A DNA stretch of 64,000 nt from Bombus terrestris (Eukaryota; Arthropoda; Insecta; Hymenoptera; Apidae): the NCBI RefSeq assembly GCF_910591885.1, contig NC_063273.1, positions 6,696,001-6,760,000 of the forward strand. Direction: 5' to 3'. Below are positions 41,901-51,663 of this stretch, in pieces. The notes beneath the pieces were generated by a model. It had not been told where the DNA came from, ran no database searches, and saw only the letters and a program-made list of their open reading frames with translations. The translations under genes and the position numbers were made by a program. Position 1 is the stretch's first letter, and each line of letters opens with the position of its first letter.

Positions 41901-42330
41901 GATGAAAAAGATTGTGAGTGTTTCCAATAGTTCTCATATTCACGTGTCTCAGTAGTATCTTTGTAATATTATGACAAGAATGTGAATGCAAGGAAAGTCC
42001 AAGGGAGTAAATAAAGTATAGAATATCTGAACTAACCTTTGAGCTGCGGTAATTGCTGTAGCTCAACATCTTGGGAGTTGCGATAACGAGATGAACCCTG
42101 TGATTTTTTGGATTTTTTCTTAAGAGATCTCTTGGCAAAGGGATCTATCCGGTCCACAAAAGTCGTCGACGACATGTTGAGATTAGCAGAGGCACTATGA
42201 GAGCTGGAGGGAAGTGAAATGCTGGAGGCACTTTCGTGCCTCGGCTGCACTTTTTCGGCGTTGGACGCGACTAAAGAAGATTGCATCCACCCTGAGGAGG
42301 TCGCATTCCGTGTTGAAGAAGATGAATTCA
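17351..42330 (-). CDS. wdb: PP2A B56 (B') regulatory subunit, widerborst / PPP2R5E-type, with a 22.8-kb intron
   Basis: Coding exons on the minus strand: 42037-42330, 19049-19245, 18773-18967, 18540-18670, 18337-18454, 17942-18217, 17625-17854 and 17351-17492. All phases fit, giving about 527 aa. B56 subunits are HEAT-repeat proteins that target PP2A to LxxIxE substrates. The exon at 42 kb encodes the insect-type N-terminus (TFVDRIDPFAKRSLKKK, then SQGSSRYRNSQDVELQQL). It ends LKG/D and joins in phase to DVTPSEQEELFIRKL. Family blocks follow: FDFMDPMADLKGKE, LFRTLPPSDTPDFDPEE, LKTVLHRIYGKFLGL (His and Arg of the substrate groove present), CSQKEVMFLGEIEEIL and YYWNNEYIMSLIEEN. The SYKSERQKEKKREKERDELW tail groups it with alpha/epsilon rather than gamma/delta forms. 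The exon at 42330 begins at a splice acceptor and has no in-frame ATG before Met at 42284-42286, so the true start is uncertain. Confidence 0.95.
18312..18334. repeat. Homopolymer T run directly beside a B56 donor site
   Basis: About 23 T on the plus strand. On the transcribed minus strand it gives GTAAAA... immediately after the exon ending at 18337, so the intron begins with a long A-tract. Confidence 0.9.
19724..19754. repeat. Poly(A) tract
   Basis: About 31 bp of A with a single G at 19745, in the B56 intron close to the CpG boundary. Confidence 0.9.
20915..20949. repeat. (GA)n microsatellite
   Basis: About 35 bp of GA repeats in the B56 intron. GA repeats can bind GAGA-type factors in insects; no function is shown. 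Confidence 0.9.
27001..27624. mobile_element. piggyBac-like MITE, about 624 bp, TTAA target duplication
   Basis: The left end reads TTAA (26997-27000) then CCTTTTGAGTGCTG. The right end reads CAGCATTCAAAGGA then TTAA (27625-27628). The two ends are inverted copies over 14 bp with three mismatches, and TTAA flanks both, the hallmark of piggyBac-superfamily insertion. The interior has no transposase-length frame, so the copy is nonautonomous. It includes two related subterminal segments (each with GGACTAAGGAC or GGGCTAAGGAC) and a 12-bp perfect palindrome GTCCGTACGGAC at 27580-27591. The interior is far more AT-rich than the surrounding intron, consistent with insertion of foreign sequence. Confidence 0.75.
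32907..32913 (+). promoter_or_regulatory. TATA-like site (TATAAAT) in the B56 intron
   Basis: CTATAAATAC in CpG-rich DNA, followed about 90 nt later by an ATG frame of 44 codons. Weak evidence by itself. Confidence 0.2.
33126..33134 (+). promoter_or_regulatory. Strong TATA box (TATAAAAGG) in the B56 intron
   Basis: A consensus TATA box. About 40-65 nt downstream lie short ATG frames, and further on (about 33281) a good start context, CACCATGG, opens a 36-codon frame containing a donor-like AAT|GTATGT. Such a promoter could drive a nested plus-strand transcript or an eRNA. No downstream coding exon was recognised. Confidence 0.3.
34483..34762. repeat. Degenerate direct duplication, about 100-bp units offset by 176 bp
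   Basis: Unit 1 starts TTAACTCTTTGACGGTG at 34483 and unit 2 starts TTAACTCGTCGACGGTG at 34659. Both continue with similar GAACGATTTAGAA / GAACAATTTAGAA blocks and end with TATTCTTAA..TCTGC.GCG. The opening resembles the TTAA-CYCTTTG ends of the two MITEs in this window, so these may be decayed relatives. Confidence 0.55.
36213..36236. repeat. (GA)n microsatellite
   Basis: About 24 bp of GA repeats within a purine-rich stretch. Confidence 0.9.
37683..37697. repeat. Perfect 7-bp inverted repeat GCCACTG-G-CAGTGGC
   Basis: It lies in a GC-rich island of roughly 37560-37810 inside the B56 intron. It could be a protein-binding palindrome; no factor is assigned. Confidence 0.5.
38860..39420. other. 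GC-rich noncoding island of unknown nature
   Basis: The core at about 39125-39410 is clearly GC-richer and more complex than the flanks. No frame stays open across it on either strand. It includes short hairpins (for example CCGT-GCCT-ACGG near 39400, and CGTAGG...CCTACG near 38850-38882). Candidates are a decayed retroelement or SINE fragment, a structured ncRNA, or an enhancer. I cannot choose among these from sequence alone. Confidence 0.35.
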
Positions 42331-44239
42331 CTAAACACACAAGGAGAAAGCGACACTACACGATTACGAAGCGCACGTGGTGTACTTGAACACGGTAACC
42401 TACTGGTTCAGAGATTCCTGAAGCAGAGAGGGGTGAAAATTGATAGTAATGCGTGCATAGCACGAGGAGTTTTTCCGCGTAACAGAACTGAACGTGTTTT
42501 AATCGGAGGATGTTTGTCAAACGACGAGATCCATCAAGTTCACAGTTCGATAAAAATTCGTTGAACAATTTCCAGAGGTGGTTCTTGTATCGGTCGAGAA
42601 AAGGGGCGCGATCGCTTGTTAGGCGTTGTCACACGCGAACGCACGCCCCGTCGTACGTCGAATCTCCCACCTACACTGTGCAACACACAAGCGGCACCGT
42701 GTCTTTTTCTTGATCATATGTGGATTATGCGTTACCTGAAACCACGACCGGCCGTTTGGTCTGTGGCTCACTTGTTCGATTTTTCTCCGTTCGAACAAAT
42801 ATTTGATTCACGCCACCGGGAGACTGTGGAACGGCTGGCAGGCTTACCGTACCGTGCCTGCGTGTCGGATACCAAGTCGTGAAACAAGCACCGTTACGAA
42901 ATAGCTCGTAACTTCTTTAGAAGCGGTGTTTCGCCACGTGAAATCTATTCCACAGAATTATCTTCCTTCCGCACGCGGTAGCCGCACTCCGCTCGCGCAG
43001 CTAAACGCACACACTCACTTAAACGCTTCGATGAGGGACACTGAGGCTCGAACAGCACTCGGCCGCCATCAGCTGCTCGGACCGACGAGCTTCTTTCATT
43101 TTTGCCGGAACGACCGACAGACCGTCAGGCGCTAAGTCCTGTCGAGACCTCTTCCAACAGTGTACCTTTTATTACGCGTACACAAGATACTACAATTTCG
43201 GCATCTACCGCACGTAAAATTTAAATTAAAAAGAAAAAAGGATCCTTCCACCGTCGCCCTCTTCACTTATTGAAAACCCGTCAAGAGGTGCCTTGTGTGC
43301 CTGAAAATAGTAATGTGCACTCGACAATCATCGGCCGGAGATTCCCGATCAAACACGAACATCCACGATCGCCCTAGATCGCGCCACTTTACGAATCTTT
43401 ACCGTTTTCCCATTGCGCCATTGCTTTTCCGCTAGAAACATTTCAATTTGTATTTAAACAGTCGTATCATTAAAATTGTTTTAAACTTTCGATTAAACGT
43501 TATACGTATTTTTATTTAATGTTCTTTTACTGCTGTTTATCGTTAATGTAGCATATCTTTTAGTCAATTGCTTTCGTTTCTATGAACTTGCCTTAATAAA
43601 ACCTGTTAAAGCTATAATACATCTACATTACGTAGTTGGTACTTTTATATAGTAAAAGTAATATAGAAAATGAAAACTGATAAAAGCTTATGAATTTATT
43701 CTTAAAATTCTCTAATATGATGCATTATATATTATGCAATGTTAATATCTATATATCTATATCTATATATATATATATAACTTATATATAACTTTTATAG
43801 CTTTTAGAATGCATGCTTTCATTTTCTAAAATCATTTTTCTGTGTTGACATAAAATCATTTTTATATTCTTTGTAACATATTCCTTGATATATATTGTAT
43901 TAGATATATGTATAGATACACATGATATTACCGATCTACCGTCAAATGACGTTCCATACCTAACGATAGTTTACAAACTTTATTATTAAGAAACGCCATT
44001 ACGTTATAAAAACGAAGTTCTTCCATAAACAGCGTATTTGTTATTCAGAATAACATATTTCGAAATCAATAACATTATTACAAAATTATGTTATTATACC
44101 GTATGGATCGTAGTTCGAGTTCTTGAAATTTAACCTTAAAATGTTCATAAAACGCGTTTATTGATGTACATTTTAAAATTTGAAAAAGGTGATAAATATT
44201 ATAAATATTTATAAATATTGCTTTCATATCTATTTCTTC
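42331..44239. promoter_or_regulatory. Divergent 5' regions of B56 (-) and JKAMP (+)
   Basis: The part from 42350 to about 43400 is CpG-rich and lacks coding potential. On the minus strand it holds several good donors: TTTAA|GTGAGT ending at 43019, GTACG|GTAAGC near 42850 and CAA|GTGAGC near 42771. These could end a noncoding B56 first exon spliced to the acceptor at 42331. From 43.45 to 44.24 kb the DNA becomes very AT-rich, with TA microsatellites, up to the JKAMP start. The two genes are transcribed away from each other. Confidence 0.5.
43746..43779. repeat. TA/TCTA microsatellite
   Basis: ATCTATAT units passing into pure TA repeats upstream of JKAMP. Confidence 0.85.
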
Positions 44240-45417
44240 ATGTGCTCGATACCAAAGGCAAATGCTTTAAATTCCTTTACTCGATGTCCTGGATTATATT
44301 GTGGAAGGGAATTACTGCCTGATGGCAACTGGAGTGACTGTGGTGCATGTCCCCGAGGGTTCAGGGCAAACGCCACTTCGATATGTGTTTCTTGCGAAGA
44401 CGAACCAATGCTCTATGATTGGTTCTATTTAGGATTTGTGGCACTATTGGTATTATTATTACATTGGGTTTGCATTGATATAATATCTATGAGACGTACT
44501 ATACCAAAAAAAGTGTTTGCGTTACATTTGTCTGCTCTAGTAGAAGTTGTTTCTGCATCTGTGATTACTTTACAAGTAACCGATCCTGTAGGTAGTTTTG
44601 CAATTAGATCATGTAGAATTACAAAACTCTCAGACTGGTACACATTGTTTCACAATCCTAGCCCAAATTATGAAGAAACTCTGCACTGTACACAGGAAGC
44701 TGTTTATCCATTGTTAGTAATTACATAATTATTCCATTTAATTATTCAATTTAGCTCTTTTTGTCTGAAAAATTAATTAATTATTCAATCCTTAGGTACA
44801 CAATGGTGTTCATTTTTTATGCTTTAGGAACAGCTATAATGTTAATAATAAGGCCAATTATAGCCAAGAAATTTTTACCAAAGAAAGGAAAATTTACAAT
44901 TTATGCTGCTCTTTATTTCTATCCCATTTTAGCTTTATTACATGCAGTTGGCGGTGGTATAATATGTAAGTGAAGCAATGTACATTGTAAGGATAATACC
45001 TTCCCCATATTTTATTAACTCTTATTTTTACAGATTATTCATTCCCATATATAACTATAACACTGTCTATACTATTTAACGCAGCACATTTTTCATTTAA
45101 ATTAAATCAGGTAATGGTCTCTGTATATTGTTCATATTTGCGTATGTTTAAATACTAAATATGTTTTATAAATGTTTCATGAAACTCTACCTTTTTTTCA
45201 GTCAATGAAAGCATTGTTGTTGAGCTGTGTATCAGATATAAAAAATGTAATAATTATTTTAAGTCATTGGATGTTATATGGATATGGTTTAGTAGCTGCT
45301 GCAACTTTCCGAGATCTCGGCATTCATCCAGCATTGATTGCTTTAGTTCCTTTACCTGCATTGTTTTATATTATTACTGTAAGATTCACAGATCCGCATA
45401 AACTTCATTTAGAATAA
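44240..45417 (+). CDS. JKAMP: JNK1/MAPK8-associated membrane protein (JAMP), 4 exons
   Basis: Exons 44240-44712, 44796-44965, 45034-45110 and 45202-45417 join in phase to 311 aa, the length of the human protein. JAMP is a multi-pass ER membrane protein that recruits proteasomes for ER-associated degradation and influences JNK signalling in vertebrates. The N-terminal luminal Cys motifs (CPGLYCGRELLPDG, CGACPRGFRANA, CVSCEDEP) are followed by YDWFYLGFVALL, the conserved DPVGSFAIRSCR and LSDWYTLFHNPSPNYEETLHC, then EAVYPLYTMVFIFYAL and AALYFYPILALLHAVGGG. About seven hydrophobic segments are visible. The start is the first in-frame ATG (MCSIPKAN); the frame opens further upstream but without an ATG. 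The gene converges on CD98hc, whose stop is 215 bp beyond its own. Confidence 0.96.
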
Positions 45418-45558
45418 ATACAATTATAAAACCTATTATTAACATAATTATAATAAGTCGTTCCTTTATAAACAATAACTAATTGATTGTAGAATACTAT
45501 GTTTTCAATGAATCACATTTAATTATATTTTTCACAAAAGCAGTACATAATTACTTAT

Positions 45559-45564
45559 AATAAA
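45559..45564 (+). terminator. Poly(A) signal candidate of JKAMP
   Basis: AATAAA about 140 nt after the JKAMP stop, inside the short space shared with the convergent CD98hc 3' end. Confidence 0.5.
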
Positions 45565-45631
45565 TGCCATTACATAAAGATTATAAACAAGAGATTGTTA
45601 TCGATCACTTGTAGACTTTTTTCTCTCGCAG

Positions 45632-48600
45632 CTAATTTTGTGGAACAAACGTCAAAACAACTGTACTCTTGCCCGATATGGGAACTTTGTTAGAAGGTAG
45701 TTTTGTTCTGCAAAAAAATAAACTTCATAAAAAACGGTTGTTTATCACAATATTACGAAAGAAATTGTTGATGTTCTATGAAAAACAAATAAAAATAAAT
45801 TAAGTAATTGATAATAGTGAAATAACGTTACTTTATTGTGTCGCTGTCTTGCGCGTAATTAGGACTGTGCGCGACCATATTAACTTCGTCAGAAATCTGT
45901 GGTATTGTAGAAAAATCCACTATTGTAGGTTCTTCTGCTGATTGATACGCTACTAAGTATCCTGGATTGCCACTCTTTAACCTAAACATTTATTCAGTTT
46001 TAATATTCTTTTAATGAAAAACAAGGAAGAAAAATTGATTCAATTTTTGACAATGATAATTAAATTAATATTTTATATTATCAGTTATTAACTGGTGGTT
46101 AGTCAATATTGCTATTATTTACAATTAATTTTACAAAACGCAAGCCTCATGCAATATGTTAGTAAGACGACTCACCAGTTCCTGCGTTGCATAGAAGGAA
46201 GCGTGGAACAGGGCAAATTGATCTTTGGTTAGTAAATTATACAGTACAATTTGTGTCAATAGTGTGAGGTGTATGAGTTATTTGGGGTTTAAGTGTAGCA
46301 TCAAAGGATAATTGAAATGATTTATAGCAATTGTGAATTAAGTTGATTGAACTTTCTTTGATATAGATTAATACTGCAATTACTGTTTTATTCTTCAAGG
46401 GTTCTATACCATCCATTAATTTTCTGATACTATCCTCTTTTGTTTTAAGATTATACTTAATGTGTAAATGGATAAACATACAATACTGAAATAAGTAAAA
46501 ATACTATTACACTACCTTGTATAAATAAATACGCTTCCATTGATAGTCTTAAACATTGTTTCTCCATGAAGGAACGTTAAGCTTTTTCGTGCTTTACATA
46601 AAGTTGCAAAGGCGTCTTTTGCAGACAAAGTATCGTTCAATTTTAATACAGGTGTTCCAGGTAAAAGTAATGTCATAAGTGCTAAACTGTCTGCTATATC
46701 TGCAGGCATTCTCTCTCTCAAACTGAGGTTTCTACCATTAATCTGGAATGTAATATAATAATATAATATATATTTTAGAATATACATCTTGTAGAGACTT
46801 ACATCCCAAGCAGGCCAGGAAGTGAAATTAAGCCAGTGGGAAAAGCCACGTTGTAAAGTCGTGGCATCTATATTGCTATCTGCAGTTGTAAGAAATTGTG
46901 AATTTTGTGGAAGATCAATCAGCCTCTTTTTCTCATTATAAACTTGTAGAATGTCAGTTCCAATATCATCTTGGAGGGCAAAGAACCTGGACAAACATTT
47001 TGTTATGGAACTTTGCTTGAAAGAAAGACTGAATATACATGCTACTACTATAATTATTAAAGATAATTAACCCTTCATTGTGTGTTTCATTATGAACTCT
47101 TTCTTGCCATTTTGCCAGAACAACACCATTTTCTGGCCGATCTCTTGTATAAGCATGTACTAATGAATCATAGTTTTCTGCTTCAGTAGGTATAGTGCTC
47201 CTAAATTCATCATGAAGATCTGGATCCACAGTTAAATATTGAGTATTAGCTAAACGGAATCCACTGATCCCTAATTTTAACCAATGACTTAAAATATCCT
47301 AAACATTAAAAATTAAGTATTATTGAATTTATTTTTTACATTTATTTTTTAATCAGCATATAAGAGAAGCAATGACAAAATAACTTACTGAAAATTCTGT
47401 AACTACTACTGGATTATTGTAATTTAATTCAGGTTGTGTTGTTTTGAAATGATGAAGGTAATACTGTTCTCTTTGTTCGTTCCATTCCCATGCTGATCCT
47501 CCATATACACTTAGCTAAAAAAATTCGTATTATAGAAATACTACAAAGATACAAAGCAATTTTAACTTGAAAAAAGATATAACTAACCCAATTATTAGGT
47601 GGAGTACGTTTACCATCGGTAGTTATTTTTGCATCTGCCCAAACGTAGTAAGATGAGAATGGTTCTTCTTTCTCTACGGAGCGTTTGAACCATGGATGTT
47701 CGGTTGATGTATGACTTGGATCTAATTCTAAAATGATATATTGTTTTCTGCTTTTGGCAGCTTTTACAAGAGCCTCCAGATCGCTTGTAGTTCCTAATTC
47801 TGGTTTAATGTTTTTGAAGTCTTCTGTTCCCCCTATGATTTAAAATGCAATATATTAATATCTGTTGCCATACTAGAGTAAAGGACTACCTGTAAGAGCT
47901 GTTGGATATGTACCTGTTGAACTTTCTTTAACCATGGAAGCTAGAGAAATTGCATCTATATTTTGTGTTTTTAAAATATCTAACAAAGATTCCATGTCTT
48001 TCAAATCATGAGTGCTTGTTTCAACAGGATCTAATTGTACAATAGCACTCTTCTCCCACCATTTTTTGGGTTTTGGTGCTGCACATTTTGGTGCCATTAT
48101 CACAATAGCTGCAGCACCAGCTAACATGGTAACCCAAAGTAACCAGAAAGCAATGAATAAAAACCATCTTACTTTAACCCAGAATGGGTCATTAGCAAAT
48201 TTCATGAGTTCCTCTTTTCCCATTCCAGAAAGAGTTGGCTTAGCTGTCTCAATATCGATCTTGGTATCTCCATTTTCAGAAATAAATTTTACCTATTCAA
48301 AATAACCGTATGTTACATATAAAATCAAAAGACATTTAATGCACATATTTCTCTTGAATTATTTCCACAGGTAATTCCATGATCTATTTTTCCTCTTCAT
48401 GATGGTATGATGCAATAGTAAAAGATTCTTACTTTCGAATAACAAATGTAATACAATGTCCGAAAAATATAGAATACGTAAAAACATGTGATAATAAAAC
48501 TTGAAAATCATTCGAAAGCAGATCAATTGACTTTTATTATCGAACAAAGAAAACTTTCAATCAAGATAAAAATAGTAATTAGCTATTAATTATATTTGAA

Positions 48601-48953
48601 TAAAATAGAATAATAAAACAATAATAGCGATGAAAAGGAGATAGATATTTTTAAGTACGAATAGAGGTATCTTTTATTGATCGTATAAAGATTAAACGTG
48701 GCTTCCAAAAATGTGCTCGTTAACATACCTCGGTTGTATCTTTCATAGGAGAGATTTTACTCTCGTCTTTAAGCATCTTTTCGTGGACCCCATCGTCGGT
48801 ATCGTTCTCATTGCTTGGTTTTCCCATATTTTCGATTTTATCTTGTACACTTCCGTCCTCGTCCGACAACGCCTTGTATGTGGCGACAACTGCCGTTTCT
48901 TTCGCGTCCCCGTTAGCTTCGATATTATCTAAATTCAACCTCCCACTCTCCAT
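45632..48953 (-). CDS. CD98hc: CD98 heavy chain (4F2hc, SLC3A2), 9 exons
   Basis: Exons on the minus strand: 48729-48953, 47890-48292, 47588-47832, 47389-47514, 47072-47298, 46803-46986, 46516-46742, 45832-45981 and 45632-45707. All phases match, giving 620 aa. This type II membrane glycoprotein pairs by a disulfide with LAT-type light chains to form amino-acid exchangers at the plasma membrane. The cytosolic N-terminus (about 1-115) ends in DPFWVKVR, then a membrane segment at about 117-140, then APKC with Cys145, the likely light-chain partner residue. The ectodomain follows the GH13 glucosidase fold (PPNNWLSVYGGSAWEW, HWLKLGISGFRLANTQYL, LLLPGTPVLKLND). The catalytic Asp of GFRxDA is absent, as is normal for 4F2hc. 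The start is the ATG of MESGRLNLDN; the upstream in-frame codons lack an ATG. Confidence 0.95.
46237..46479 (-). CDS. 80-codon ORF inside CD98hc intron 7, uncertain
   Basis: An ATG-initiated open frame (MFIHLHIKYN..., then SIRKLMDGIEPLKNK) on the coding strand of the host gene. It is preceded by a good acceptor, TTATTTCAG, ending at about 46487. Composition is protein-like (mixed charge, few homopolymers) for such AT-rich DNA. Spliced from exon 7 the phase would not use this frame and would end after about 22 codons. It may be a poison or alternative last exon, a remnant exon, or chance. No family is recognised. Confidence 0.2.
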   Translation of the reverse strand: MFIHLHIKYNLKTKEDSIRKLMDGIEPLKNKTVIAVLIYIKESSINLIHNCYKSFQLSFDATLKPQITHTPHTIDTNCTV

Positions 48954-49068
48954 TATTACTATCACACAATACCAAGGACGTTAAACGATCTTATATGGCG
49001 GGGATGTGTGAAAATTCTCCTCTACTTAATGAATTTTCAATGGTTTTTCGACTCCGTAAGGTTCAAGA

Positions 49069-49299
49069 ATGACTGGAGAGACACCTTCTACCCCACAGAG
49101 ATATGTAGTTGGTTCTTCTCTCTTTTTGTCCCTGCTAGTATTTACTTATACTACCACAAGCATGAGGTATAAAGTAAAAACAGGGACGACCTTCGTCCCT
49201 CAAAATTACCATGACTTTACTAAGTATTTTAGAACAATACTTGAGATTTATAATATGTTTTACAAATTAAAGAATATCCATAATTTTCTAATGTACTAA
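49069..49299 (+). CDS. Small ORF divergent from CD98hc, possible membrane peptide
   Basis: A 76-codon ATG frame (MTGETPSTPQRYVVGSS...) starting about 115 bp from the CD98hc start on the opposite strand, a bidirectional-promoter arrangement. A hydrophobic stretch spans residues about 13-30. An internal donor-like MR|GTATAA site after residue 33 could mean the second half is intron. I do not recognise a family. It could equally be 5' leader sequence of an antisense transcript. Confidence 0.3.
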   Translation: MTGETPSTPQRYVVGSSLFLSLLVFTYTTTSMRYKVKTGTTFVPQNYHDFTKYFRTILEIYNMFYKLKNIHNFLMY

Positions 49300-50013
49300 A
49301 CAAATATCCTTTATTTAGATTGTAATACTTCGGTGGAGATTTATGTTTATGCACCGTACTAAAAAATGTTAGTAAATTATAAGAAAATTAAACAGAAAAA
49401 TTTGATTAAAAATTAAGACATCTCTTCAAAAAACTTATGATTAAAAAAATATTATTTTGTAGATAAAGTTACTAAAGAATTTTAATTAAAAGTTAGTTTG
49501 CATAGGGTTCTTTACTGCCATAATCCAGAACTGATTTAATTCTCCCCTTTCGATCAGACGTTTCAACGACGAATAGAATACTTTGGTTGAAAAATAGCGC
49601 GAAAGATATTTTGTTGATTATTTACACCTTTTGTATAACAAACAAATTTATTGGATATTTTAATATTACAATCGAAAAATATTTAGAAAATATTTTCGGA
49701 TGTAAATAATATATAAAGTTTTCTATATATTCATACATAAGAATGATAAATAGTACTGTATACATGATCTTCTTAACATTTCTCATATTTAATATTTAAG
49801 GGCTTTAGAAGTACTTTGATGTGTATCCTTCTGCTCAACAGTAGCTTTGTTAACGTAGGCAAGGCATTAAACGATTATCTTATATCTTGCTGATAGCACG
49901 AAAAAATATACTATCTTTATGGACACATCGATTTTTTATTTATTGACTTATTCAGTAACATCCGATTGGAAATCCTGAACACCTTGTTCGTATTATATTG
50001 GTGTCTGGAAAAT
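49300..50013. other. 3' flank of the small SLC3-stalk-like gene; no other gene seen
   Basis: AT-rich. A minus-strand AATAAA at about 49936-49941 lies about 75 nt after that gene's stop and is its likely polyadenylation signal. No further exon with an SLC3 or glucosidase domain could be found here on the minus strand. Confidence 0.5.
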
Positions 50014-50841
50014 TTACTGAAACAACGAGGGATTAAGGTGGTTACATAATTTGAGATACCGATTCTAGGGTGAACAAAATTCATAATTTCTGTTCAAATA
50101 CTTACTGTATCTGTTATATTTATAGTAGCATCGTAGCATGGTTTCCATGCAAAACAGCAGTGAAATAGAATAGATAAAATAATCATTACTATCAACAATG
50201 CCCATAAAAACCAAAATATACACAAACGAATATTCATAGACACTGGATCGATTCGGTAGTATCTAAAATTATCGCTTGCTGATCCTAAAAAATAGTCTTT
50301 TTATATGCCTTTTAATAATATTTTTGTAATTCTATAAATTTCAATTGTAATTTAACGTTTCTAAATTCGATATTTTAATTTACAAACTTCCGGTCTTGAA
50401 ATGCATGTTGCATATAGCATACGGATGCGCGAGCACATGCCTTATGATTGGTCCAATTTAAATTTCAGATTTTGTACGAACATTGCTCGTTGTCATTTTA
50501 CAATTAGTTTACGTGTATATTTTCCATTTCGTAAATAGTGATGTCAAACCTGTGTCTTGTAATCTTTCTTTAGATCCACCGAATTGTACAGCCTCGTACA
50601 CCGATGCACCGCAGGAAAGGTGAGTAGTAGCTGCTGATTCCATTGTTATAAATTCCTTCTGATCCGCTTGGTACTCTTCACTATCCCAAAAACCAACTAA
50701 CGGATTTCTCGCATCATTACTTTTTCCGCTGCACGTTCGTTTGCTTCCCGATATGATAGGAATATTTATGTTTACACAAGTGGGACGCAATTTGGGCTGA
50801 CCGTTAACGATCGATGTTATAAAACAACGATTCTGCGACAT
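50014..50841 (-). CDS. Short single-pass membrane protein resembling an SLC3 heavy-chain stalk without ectodomain
   Basis: Exons on the minus strand are 50550-50841 and 50106-50284. A third exon from 50016 opens at once with TAA, so the protein is 157 aa. The start is the first in-frame ATG (MSQNRCFITS). Residues 1-116 are hydrophilic and probably cytosolic. The membrane segment is about 118-140, followed by AWKPC (Cys147) and the glycosylation site NIT (153-155) just before the end. The segment YYRIDPVSMNIR entering the membrane matches in layout the CD98hc segment ANDPFWVKVR and the rBAT juxtamembrane RYRIP motif (family knowledge). The Cys falls 30 residues after the shared Arg, versus 28 in CD98hc. 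The gene lies co-directionally between the alpha-glucosidase and CD98hc. A relation to SLC3 is inferred, not proven. It is otherwise an unrecognised protein. Confidence 0.65.
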
Positions 50842-51663
50842 TCTGTTCCCGATAAATATAGACACAACGAGATAACAATTGAATGGTGAAATTTCTTTTG
50901 CCGCCCCTATTATTGTTTGCCTTTCGTTCTTATCTTACGGGAGATACGTTAGACTTGATTTAACATATTTGCGTCCGTTCGAAGCCCTGTCGCCCTGATT
51001 AACAGGGAACCGGTACATATTGATAAACTGAGTCACAGATATATATATCTAAATATATCCAACTAATTATAAACGCACTGTTTGTGGCCACGAATTTAAT
51101 AAACGATATATTTTCTCTGTTTACAAGGCAACGAATTGTTTGACAATTTCTTATATTTCTTATATGTATTTTGCCTTACTTCACACTCGTTTCTTCACAC
51201 ACATTTACGTATTGTAAACAATGATGATATTAAATTCATGCCGTTGCTATAATTATACTAGCAAGAGTACGGTTCTACTCATGATTTTAGTACAGATACA
51301 ACTGGCTTCTAAATGAAACATTCACTTGGGACCATTGCTTAGCTTATTATGAGTCATTCAACACATTCATTACTTCATGAATGTATTTGGACAGTGGGAG
51401 TATTTGTGTTGTCATTAATATAAATTATAGCAGCACTTCATAACCATAATGTTAACATCTGAGGACAATGCCTCTATTGACAAAAATAGACTTCCTATTT
51501 ATAGGATATACTTATATATTAATTCATGTAAAGCAGGGTGAATTGAACATACATTTGCTATTACTTTAGACAAAACCTCTTATTAATATAGGAACGTTTA
51601 AGTACTAATTATAATCGCTTTATACAAGTTCATAACTAAAATTTTTATTCTACAAAATTTGGA
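50842..51663. other. Spacer between alpha-glucosidase 3' end and the stalk-like gene
   Basis: It presumably contains the promoter of the stalk-like gene and the alpha-glucosidase 3' UTR. No ORF or RNA gene is recognised. Confidence 0.4.
51644..51649 (-). terminator. Poly(A) signal of the alpha-glucosidase gene
   Basis: AATAAA on the minus strand about 15 nt after the stop codon at 51664, implying a very short 3' UTR. Confidence 0.6.

Larger units (their letters stand above)
19246..42036 (-). other. Single large intron of the B56 gene (about 22.8 kb), CpG-rich
   Basis: It is bounded by donor AAAG|GTTAGT at 42037/42036 and acceptor TTACAG at 19246; the flanking codons join in phase. CpG density rises abruptly at about 19.9 kb and stays high to about 39 kb. 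Apart from repeats, hairpins and TATA-like sites listed separately, no gene is supported inside. Open frames up to about 197 aa (32.1 kb) occur on both strands at once, as expected in CpG-rich noncoding DNA. Long first introns of developmental regulators often hold enhancers and alternative first exons; none is proven here. Confidence 0.85.

Noticed and set aside
42286..42340. B56 N-terminal frame starting at 42340
   Set aside because: The codon at 42340 is GTG and lies within a splice acceptor, with an in-frame TAG upstream. It is not a start.
42341..43135. Several plus-strand frames at the B56 5' end
   Set aside because: They lie in the CpG-rich 5' flank on the opposite strand and show no family features.
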